A stretch of DNA of 12,981 nucleotides. It comes from JBFGJY01 sp041576975 (lineage in GTDB: Bacteria; Pseudomonadota; Gammaproteobacteria; UBA4575). The DNA lies in NCBI GenBank assembly GCA_041576975.1, contig JBFGJY010000068.1, positions 1 to 12,981 of the forward strand. The letters run 5' to 3'. Numbering within the stretch: position 1 is the first letter of the stretch; each line of letters begins with the position of its first letter. A program made the translations under genes and the position numbers. The notes beneath the pieces were generated by a model, which saw only the letters and a list, made by a program, of their open reading frames with translations, made no database searches and was not told where the DNA came from. Shown here piece after piece: positions 7,459 through 12,981 of this stretch.

Positions 7459-9717
7459 ATGTTCTGGAAAAAACAGTGGAAAAAAAGCCAAAAATCTAAA
7501 GGCATAGAACAAATTGAGATACCCGCCTATAGCAAAGAAGGTGGACGCATAAAATCCTTAGAGAGGCAAGGCCTTACAACCAGTGCGTCTTACGGTGGCA
7601 TGGGTGTACGAGAACTTCAACTTCGCATGGAGCTGCTCGTTGATCGAGTAATTTCATCTCACCGTAGTGTATTTGAGCCAGCTAAAGAGCTTGCTGGGTT
7701 TGCTAAAGTTGACCAAGACAGGTTTTTAAATTCTGTTGAGAAGATTTGTAGTACAAGTGTTGAGCTTGCCTACAATTTTTGCCACTTCGCTCCGAAAAGT
7801 TTGCAAATTGTTGATGAAGAAAAGTGGGATGAATGGATTGTTAAACTTTTAGAAGTCTATGACGAAAAAGGTGTAAATGGTGCCATCAACACCATGAAGA
7901 ATGTTGATGAGTACATCCAATCTATCACGAACGCTCCGGCAAGTGTCACTTTAGAAGAAGTATCTCGAGTGTTAGAAAGTTTTGTAACCGGATTAAATGG
8001 AAGAAAATTAAGCATTGAACCCAGCGATAATTTTTACACAGACACTGAAACTATTCGCCTTCCTGATATTTCTACAGAATTTAACAGACGTGAAGATAAT
8101 TTTGCCTTGTATAAGGCTATGACGGTTCATCAATGGGCACAGACTTGGTTTGGCACATGGCGTATGAATGTAGATGCACTAGTCAAGATATATAAAGATC
8201 CGAAGCGAGCACTTGACTTATTTCATAAACTAGAAACCATTCGCCTGGATGCCTGTATAGAACGTGAATTACCTGGAATAGCCCGCACTATGAATGCCTT
8301 AAGCAAGGATCTGGAAGGCGAACATGTATCAAATAACTGGCAACGCGCGATAGAAAAGCTCCAAGAAACTGATGCTACTGTTCAAGATACAATGTTTTTT
8401 TTAGAAACTGTATATAAAGAACAGACCGCCCCAAAAGATAAAATCTATCAGGGCAACTTAAACCCACGCGAGACCTGGAAGACTATACAAACTAGAGTAG
8501 AACGTGAAAAAGATAGATTGAAAGAGAGGCTAGCTGAACTACAACGCGAACTTGAAAGTAATAAGACCGATGAAACAACGAACGAAGAATCAAATGAAGA
8601 TGGTAACGAAGGCTTTTCAGTACAAGAAATAGAAGACGACTCCATGCCGGATGGCTATAAAATCGAATTACAATTTGATGATAGGGCCACAGACCTCCCT
8701 GATGAGGTACTACAATTATTGGAGTCTATCTTACAAGACTTGGGAGAAATCCCTGACGAATATTTAGAGCCTGCAGGTCACAGTATTTACGACGACAATG
8801 CCGAAACTAAGCAGGATTCCATCTCTACTGGAAAAGAAAAAAACGAAGAAGAATATTTATATGATGAGTGGGATCATTCGCGTCAGAAATATCGAAAGGA
8901 ATGGTGTCATCTTAAAGAACTAACCGTCCGACCTGTGCATGATGATTTTGTTACCAAAACCTTACACAAACATCGTGCATTGTTAAAACATTTGCATCGA
9001 ACATTCGAAGCCCTGCGCGAAGATGACAAGCGACTTAAACGCCAACCTTATGGAGATGATATCGATATCGATGCGATTATTGAAGCATTTTCTGAAACAA
9101 AAATAGGCTTGGAAGCATCACAAAACCTTTTCACTAAATCACGCAAGATTGATCGTAACATTGCAGTAATGTTTATGATCGACATGAGTGGTTCCACAGC
9201 AGGATGGATCAATGAGATGGAACGTGAAGCATTGGTGCTACTTTGCGAATCACTAGAAATACTTGGCGATCGTTACGCCATTTATGGATTTTCTGGATTA
9301 ACTCATGAACGCTGTGAACTGTATAAGGTAAAAGAATTTGACGAATTGTACAGTGATGAAGTCAAAGCACGAATTAGTGGTATACAACCAAAGGACTACA
9401 CGCGTATGGGAGCTGCAATACGCCATTTAACAAAATTGTTACATCAAGTAGAAGCACGCACTAAACTCTTAATTACTTTATCGGATGGCAGACCCGATGA
9501 CCAAGACGGTTATCGAGGCCCGTATGGAATTGAAGATACGCGAAGGGCTTTAATAGAAGCAAAATATTTAGGCATTCATCCATTTTGCATTACGATCGAT
9601 GAAGAAGCGATGGATTATTTGCAACATATGTATGGAGCCGTTAACTTTGCAGTAATTGATCAAGTCGACAAGCTTCCGTATAAAGTCTCAGATATTTATC
9701 GACGTATTACTGTTTAA
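7459..9717 (+). CDS. NorD/CbbO-like protein with C-terminal VWA domain
   Basis: A 752-residue cytoplasmic protein. A long helical N-terminal part is followed by a predicted coiled coil (about 342-370, ERE-KDRLKERLAEL-QREL pattern) and an acidic low-complexity stretch (about 372-395). Next come two segments typical of the NorD/CbbO group: YDEWDHSRQKYRKEWC (from residue 468) and KRLKRQPYGDDIDIDA (about 524-539). The VWA domain at the C-terminus has a complete MIDAS: DMSGS at 575-579, Thr648 in DYTRMG, and SDGRPDD at 675-681. NorD and CbbO act with the MoxR-type AAA+ ATPases NorQ and CbbQ to activate nitric oxide reductase or Rubisco. None of those genes is in the window. It sits 26 bases after the J-domain gene without a clear Shine-Dalgarno. 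Family placement is good; the client is unknown. Confidence 0.88.
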   Translation: MFWKKQWKKSQKSKGIEQIEIPAYSKEGGRIKSLERQGLTTSASYGGMGVRELQLRMELLVDRVISSHRSVFEPAKELAGFAKVDQDRFLNSVEKICSTSVELAYNFCHFAPKSLQIVDEEKWDEWIVKLLEVYDEKGVNGAINTMKNVDEYIQSITNAPASVTLEEVSRVLESFVTGLNGRKLSIEPSDNFYTDTETIRLPDISTEFNRREDNFALYKAMTVHQWAQTWFGTWRMNVDALVKIYKDPKRALDLFHKLETIRLDACIERELPGIARTMNALSKDLEGEHVSNNWQRAIEKLQETDATVQDTMFFLETVYKEQTAPKDKIYQGNLNPRETWKTIQTRVEREKDRLKERLAELQRELESNKTDETTNEESNEDGNEGFSVQEIEDDSMPDGYKIELQFDDRATDLPDEVLQLLESILQDLGEIPDEYLEPAGHSIYDDNAETKQDSISTGKEKNEEEYLYDEWDHSRQKYRKEWCHLKELTVRPVHDDFVTKTLHKHRALLKHLHRTFEALREDDKRLKRQPYGDDIDIDAIIEAFSETKIGLEASQNLFTKSRKIDRNIAVMFMIDMSGSTAGWINEMEREALVLLCESLEILGDRYAIYGFSGLTHERCELYKVKEFDELYSDEVKARISGIQPKDYTRMGAAIRHLTKLLHQVEARTKLLITLSDGRPDDQDGYRGPYGIEDTRRALIEAKYLGIHPFCITIDEEAMDYLQHMYGAVNFAVIDQVDKLPYKVSDIYRRITV

Positions 9718-9743
9718 AATCTTAATTACATAATTCTATTTCA

Positions 9744-10919
9744 ATGGCCTCTAACATGAAAAATAGTCAGCGGCTAGATGCCGTGCAAAGTCCTATTATC
9801 CCTTTTGTTGGCGAATTGACTCGAAAGCATTCGGGTACAATTTCATTTGGACAAGGGATTGCGTTTTATGGCCCTCCATCTCAAGCATTTCGCAAAGTGC
9901 AGCAATGCCTGGCTGATCCATCCATAAATCAATATGGACCTGTTGAAGGTATACCCGAGTTGCAACAGGCGTTAACGCATAAACTTAAAACTGAAAATAA
10001 TATTAATATTAATGCTGATAATACGATTGTGGTTACGGCTGGCTCGAATATGGCTTTTAACACCACCATACTTGCGGTAACAGATCCAGGCGATGAGGTG
10101 ATTTTGTCTCTTCCTTATTACTTTAATCATGAAATGTCCTTAGTCATGGAACAATGCAAACCTGTCCTTGTTCCTAACGATGCAAACTTTCATTTGAAGT
10201 TTGACAAACTAGAGGCTGCGATTACTAAAAGAACCAAGGCTATTGTTACAATTAGCCCTAACAATCCCAGTGGCGCTGTATATACAAGAGATGAATTGAT
10301 CGCCGTTAACGATCTTTGTCGAAAACATGGCATTTATCATATAAGTGACGAGGCATATGAAAATTTTTTTTACGATGAGCATAAGCATTTTTCAGTAGCC
10401 TCTAATCCTAATACAAGCGAATACACAATTTCACTATTTTCATTCTCAAAAGGATACGGATTTGCTGGTTGGCGAATTGGTTATATGGTGATTCCTGAAC
10501 ATTTATTAAACGCAGTTAAAAAAATACAAGATACGATTTTGATTTCACCACCAGTGATATCTCAACATGCTGCGATTGGTGCGCTTGAAGCTGGCGAAGC
10601 ATTCATTCAGCCTAAACGTGAGATGATGTCTAAAAAACGTGAGGTTGTTTTAGATACACTTACTGATCTCTCTTGTTTAAAAAATAAACCTTCATCAGAA
10701 GGTGCACTTTATGTATTACTCAATATTGATACTCTGATGGACGATATGCAATTAACAAAGTTTTTAATTGAGAAATTTGGTGTTGCAACCATCCCAGGTT
10801 CAGCCTTTGGTATCCATCAAGATTGCTTCTTAAGACTGTCATATGGGGCTTTAAAAGATAGTGATATTGCCGCTGGATTAAAGCGTCTCAGAAAAGGCTT
10901 AGATTCACTTTTGGCTTAA
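9744..10919 (+). CDS. Class I/II PLP-dependent aminotransferase
   Basis: A 391-residue fold-type I aminotransferase of normal length. Cofactor and substrate residues are readable: the phosphate-side GSNMAFN (100-106), Asn174 in SPNNPSGAVY, Asp202 in SDEAYE (PLP pyridine nitrogen), Lys236 in SFSKGYGFAGWRIGY (Schiff base) and Arg364 in FLRLSYG (alpha-carboxylate of the substrate). INQYGPVEG near 61-69 is the usual N-terminal segment. It would transfer an amino group between an amino acid and a 2-oxo acid in the cytoplasm; aspartate/alanine-type activity is most likely, but specificity cannot be read. A second ATG at codon 5 is possible, and neither start has a Shine-Dalgarno. It follows the NorD/CbbO-like gene by 26 bases on the same strand, so cotranscription is possible, though a functional link is not evident. 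Confidence 0.92.
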   Translation: MASNMKNSQRLDAVQSPIIPFVGELTRKHSGTISFGQGIAFYGPPSQAFRKVQQCLADPSINQYGPVEGIPELQQALTHKLKTENNININADNTIVVTAGSNMAFNTTILAVTDPGDEVILSLPYYFNHEMSLVMEQCKPVLVPNDANFHLKFDKLEAAITKRTKAIVTISPNNPSGAVYTRDELIAVNDLCRKHGIYHISDEAYENFFYDEHKHFSVASNPNTSEYTISLFSFSKGYGFAGWRIGYMVIPEHLLNAVKKIQDTILISPPVISQHAAIGALEAGEAFIQPKREMMSKKREVVLDTLTDLSCLKNKPSSEGALYVLLNIDTLMDDMQLTKFLIEKFGVATIPGSAFGIHQDCFLRLSYGALKDSDIAAGLKRLRKGLDSLLA

Positions 10920-10934
10920 AGTGCTTAGTCTCTA

Positions 10935-11327
10935 TCAGGTTGGAATTAATGATGAATGATGCTCGACTATTTTGTAATCCCCACTATCAAGTTTACAAAT
11001 AACAAATGTATATCGAGCAGGAAGTGAAATTAATTCTATATCAACGTAAGAAAAATCATAGGTCCCAGAATAAATACTGACGCCAGAATAAGCTCTATTT
11101 TTAGCAGAGCTGAAGTTAACTTTAAAGTTTTTCCTTTGAAATAACTTTTGGAAATAATCCTTTATTAATTCAGGATTATCGCGAAGTATTGTAGAGAAAG
11201 TCCCCCATAGCATTGCATTGTTCGCATATAGTTTAACAATATTTGTCAAATCACCATTATTTATATATATTTCCCATTGTTTTAATACGTGATCTGCATC
11301 CATATTCAGTCTTTCACTAATTAGCAT
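10935..11327 (-). CDS. NTF2/SnoaL-like fold protein (CaMKII-association-domain type)
   Basis: The longest frame encodes 130 residues; a start at Met9 (base 11303, MDADHVLKQW) gives 122 and fits the usual domain start better. The pattern VLKQWEIYINNGDLTNIVKLYANNAMLWGTFS, then LRDNPELIKDYFQKLF, and the C-terminal strands with IVEHHSS, fits the SnoaL/NTF2 cone-fold group. That group includes the association domain of calmodulin-dependent kinase II and many small bacterial proteins of unknown function. The paired histidines near the end are common in this group. No signal peptide is seen. It converges on the aminotransferase gene with only 15 bases between stops. A good promoter candidate lies 37-65 bases upstream. 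Function is not established. Confidence 0.75.
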   Translation of the reverse strand: MLISERLNMDADHVLKQWEIYINNGDLTNIVKLYANNAMLWGTFSTILRDNPELIKDYFQKLFQRKNFKVNFSSAKNRAYSGVSIYSGTYDFSYVDIELISLPARYTFVICKLDSGDYKIVEHHSSLIPT

Positions 11328-11620
11328 AAGGCATTAATCGTTAGCTCAAGAGTATCAACAATCATATTAAAAACTAATATTAATATTATCAAAATTATCT
11401 TAAAAAGTTATACCCCTATTTATAACTTTGGATACTCTCACTGAAAATTAGTGCTAGAAAATAATTCAATTATATTTCAACCATGCTTCTGGTTTACAAT
11501 AGCCACACATAGTTAGGCTTCTAATGATAAGCCTACACATAACATAGAATTTCCTTCCAAAGCTTAGACTAAACCATTTAAGGGATTTTGCTTTGACTAA
11601 TCCTACTAGGGCTTATTTGT
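11328..11620. other. AT-rich intergenic region without a gene
   Basis: No frame here has a coherent protein pattern on either strand. It holds the promoter candidate described separately and an imperfectly flanked hairpin: TAGGCTT (11514-11520) and AAGCCTA (11529-11535) around 8 bases, with no T-run. Its right part runs into the decayed STAS sequence, so it may include unrecognisable remains of the same transporter gene. Confidence 0.5.
11364..11392 (-). promoter_or_regulatory. Candidate sigma-70 promoter for the NTF2-like gene
   Basis: On the minus strand, TTGATA (11387-11392) and TAATAT (11364-11369) are separated by exactly 17 bases. Each matches the consensus -35 and -10 in five of six positions. 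Transcription would start near 11357 and leave a leader of about 30 to 55 bases, depending on the start codon. The region is very AT-rich, which raises the chance of a random match. Confidence 0.4.
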
Positions 11621-11906
11621 GTGAAAAATATGATTACTGATCTTAGACTTTACTGTTGTTCCACTTGTTGATTATACAACCTCGAAATCTATTCACGACA
11701 TGATCGGTGATGCTATTGAGACAAATCGGAAAGTATATCTTGTGGGTATGACAGGCCAAGTAGCCACATTGCTTGAGAGACTTGGAGTATTAAAATCTGT
11801 TAGCCAAAAATTTAAATTAAGTTCTCGCATTGACGCACTGAAAAGTGCAATTAAAAATGTAAGCTATTACAAATATTCTGAAAAATTTTGGCTACACTGC
11901 GCTTAA
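11621..11906 (+). pseudogene. Remnant of a SulP-family anion transporter: C-terminal STAS domain
   Basis: From 11637 to the TAA at 11904-11906 one frame reads as a STAS domain of the SulP type. It has ILDFTVVPLVDYTTSKSI, then DAIETNRKVYLVGMTGQVA and LLERLGVLKSV, ending with RIDALKSAI. The frame has no start codon before the first strand; the first ATG (11700) would delete the core strand and the VDYTTS loop. A stop at 11631-11633 closes the frame upstream. The preceding codons in another frame (VKNMI, 11621-11635) would join sensibly if one base were removed, which suggests a frameshift. No transmembrane part of the transporter remains upstream. SulP proteins import sulfate, bicarbonate or dicarboxylates; this copy cannot do so. 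A standalone expressed STAS protein is less likely. Confidence 0.7.
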
Positions 11907-12118
11907 TAATAAATATCTCTATTCAATAGCACTATTCGTTGGCATTGAATGAATCCCATACGGAATGAGACCTATACCAAGAATGTCGGAAAACCAATCT
12001 TAAAATTCTGGATTCCCGGTAAATATTGAACCATTGGAGTAAAACAAATTGCGATTACTGCAATTCAGCAAATAATATTATTTATTCCTGATTTGGGTAT
12101 CGCACTTACTGCTCTACT
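11907..12118. other. Intergenic remnant zone
   Basis: No complete gene is visible. Short open stretches exist on both strands but none has a start, length and pattern that support a protein. It continues the gene-poor zone that begins after the NTF2-like gene and probably consists of degraded sequence. Confidence 0.4.
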
Positions 12119-12427
12119 CTAGGCAAGTACCAATCTCAATAACAAGATCAAAATTAATAATCCAAAACTGATGCCCAGAAATTGTAAAAATCGAAGACGA
12201 TATTCATTTCCCTCTTCACTGAAATCATGCTCTGATAAAAACATCATTGGGTCTTTCAGCATCTCTGCGATCTCTTTTGGTTGCGTTAGTTCCTGTTTAG
12301 CTCTTAGTAGGAAAAATATTGCTATGCCAAAGCCAACAATCGCACCAAGCATTGCTACTATATACAAGATAAATAATAAAAAGGTTCCAAACATATCAAA
12401 ATTACTGTGAATACTTTTCCAAACCAT
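12119..12427 (-). CDS. Small two-helix membrane protein of unknown function
   Basis: A 102-residue protein with two membrane segments: about 14-41 (FLLFILYIVAMLGAIVGFGIAIFFLL) in pieces, and about 84-101 (FLQFLGISFGLLILILLLRL). They are separated by a polar loop rich in acidic residues (KQELTQPKEIAEMLKDP, SEHDFSEEGNEYR). I do not recognise the family. The frame is coherent, ends cleanly, and charged residues lie only between the helices and at the ends, so it is likely a real gene. There is no Shine-Dalgarno before the ATG, and the ATG sits inside a small hairpin. A start at Met12 would cut off only the polar N-terminus. It lies 77 bases downstream of the YjgR-like gene on the same strand and could be cotranscribed with it. 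Confidence 0.68.
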   Translation of the reverse strand: MVWKSIHSNFDMFGTFLLFILYIVAMLGAIVGFGIAIFFLLRAKQELTQPKEIAEMLKDPMMFLSEHDFSEEGNEYRLRFLQFLGISFGLLILILLLRLVLA

Positions 12428-12440
12428 AGCAAAAGCTATG
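12425..12440 (-). promoter_or_regulatory. Hairpin containing the start codon of the small membrane protein
   Basis: On the minus strand CATAGC and GCTATG form a perfect 6-bp stem with a TTTT loop, and the start ATG is part of the 3' arm. In RNA this could hide the start codon and lower translation. It may equally be chance or a sign that translation begins at the later Met12. Confidence 0.3.
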
Positions 12441-12504
12441 CTAGTGGCTAAATTTATATTTCTTTAAGTGAAGGAATCTTGGAGATAGACGGTATAGAAA
12501 TTGA

Positions 12505-12981
12505 TTATCGCCCCTTGAATATAGAACCCATTATTCCTCTTATAATAGATTGGCCGAGGCGTGATGTAACCACTTTTGCAGCACTTTTTACAACGGTTTG
12601 TGTTGTAGTTTCAGCTCTCGAACGTTTTTTACGGGTCGATTTTATTGGAATTGGTTTTTTCGCTTGATACTTTCTTTCTTTTTCAATAATTTCAGTTTCT
12701 TTTACAGCCTTTTCTGCACGCTCTTTTAATTTTTCTTCAGCACTTTCGCGATCAATTTTTTGATCGTAAATATCTTTGATTGGTGTTTCTGCAAAAACCT
12801 TTTTACGTTCTGCCGGAGTAGCTGGACCCATTCTTGATTCTGGAGGACGTATCTTAGTCTGTTGAACAATAGTAGGTACGCCCTTAGGATCCAAAACTGA
12901 AACCAGGGCTTCACCAACCCCTAATTCTGTAATTACTTTCTCTGTGTTGAGATCAGGATTTTCTCTAAACGTTGTGGCTGC
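12505..12981 (-). CDS. HerA-like ATPase of the YjgR (DUF853) family, C-terminal part
   Basis: The frame is open to the right window edge and encodes the last 158 residues; the N-terminal RecA-like ATPase core with the Walker motifs lies outside. The visible part begins AATTFRENPDLNTEKVITEL, then GVGEALVSVLDPKGVPTIVQ and TKIRPPESRMGPATPAERK, the pattern of the YjgR C-terminal region. IYDQKIDRESAEEKLKERAE follows, then a highly charged linker and a basic tail (KKPIPIKSTRKKRSR) ending in a small hydrophobic segment GQSIIRGIMGSIFKG. HerA-like ATPases form hexamers that translocate DNA; the cellular role of the YjgR branch is unsettled. E. coli YjgR is about 500 residues, so roughly two thirds is missing here. 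A TTG at 12894 is an internal leucine, not a start. Confidence 0.9.
   Translation of the reverse strand, partial: AATTFRENPDLNTEKVITELGVGEALVSVLDPKGVPTIVQQTKIRPPESRMGPATPAERKKVFAETPIKDIYDQKIDRESAEEKLKERAEKAVKETEIIEKERKYQAKKPIPIKSTRKKRSRAETTTQTVVKSAAKVVTSRLGQSIIRGIMGSIFKGR

Noticed and set aside
7459..9717. Cobaltochelatase CobT subunit
   Set aside because: The YDEWDHSRQKYRKEWC and QPYGDDIDIDA segments and the N-terminal architecture fit NorD/CbbO better, and no cobalamin genes are nearby.
11930..12005. Minus-strand stretch reading DWFSDILGIGLIPYGIHS
   Set aside because: No start codon, short, no family recognised; likely chance in non-coding sequence.
12030..12122. Hydrophobic 30-codon plus-strand stretch (TIGVKQIAITAIQQIILF and on) resembling the end of a TRAP-type permease
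   Set aside because: Too short, no start, a stop just upstream, and the likeness is only general hydrophobicity in AT-rich DNA. It also runs into the end of the minus-strand membrane gene.
12726..12917. Minus-strand 63-codon frame
   Set aside because: It overlaps the YjgR-like frame in another phase; only the latter shows family motifs.

Overview
The window comes from an AT-rich bacterial chromosome (GC in the high 30s by eye). Gene content fits a gammaproteobacterium: an isocitrate lyase/PEP mutase-family enzyme, an EamA permease, DUF2237 and DUF4139 proteins, a NorD/CbbO-type VWA protein and a YjgR-type HerA-like ATPase. The order or genus cannot be fixed from this sequence. There are no rRNAs, tRNAs, CRISPR arrays, or intact transposases.

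Layout. (1) 1-620, minus: a PEP mutase/isocitrate lyase-superfamily enzyme, its C-terminus cut by the window edge. (2) 621-825: a non-coding stretch with three consecutive perfect hairpins around a GC-rich island. (3) 826-1398, plus: an exported thioredoxin-fold protein. (4) 5886 down to 1413, minus: a closely spaced five-gene run made of two tandem DUF4139 paralogs, an EamA permease, a DUF2237 protein and a 50-residue membrane peptide. (5) 5991-9717, plus, divergent from that run: a small VWA protein, a membrane-anchored J-domain protein (ATGA overlap) and a large NorD/CbbO-like VWA protein. A PLP aminotransferase (9744-10919) follows 26 bp later. (6) 10935-11327, minus: a small NTF2/SnoaL-like protein with a good candidate promoter. 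(7) 11328-12118: a gene-poor zone with a decayed SulP-transporter STAS domain. (8) 12119-12427, minus: a two-helix membrane protein of unknown function. (9) 12505-12981, minus: the C-terminal part of a YjgR/HerA-like ATPase, which enters from the right edge.

The most interesting unit is the three-gene VWA / membrane J-domain / NorD-CbbO-like cassette. NorD and CbbO proteins normally work with a MoxR-type AAA+ ATPase (NorQ/CbbQ) on a specific client enzyme. In this window there is neither that ATPase nor a nitric oxide reductase or Rubisco gene. Instead the VWA genes are packed with a J-domain protein, which would recruit an Hsp70. I infer a membrane-associated protein-remodelling or metal-insertion system; its client is unknown.
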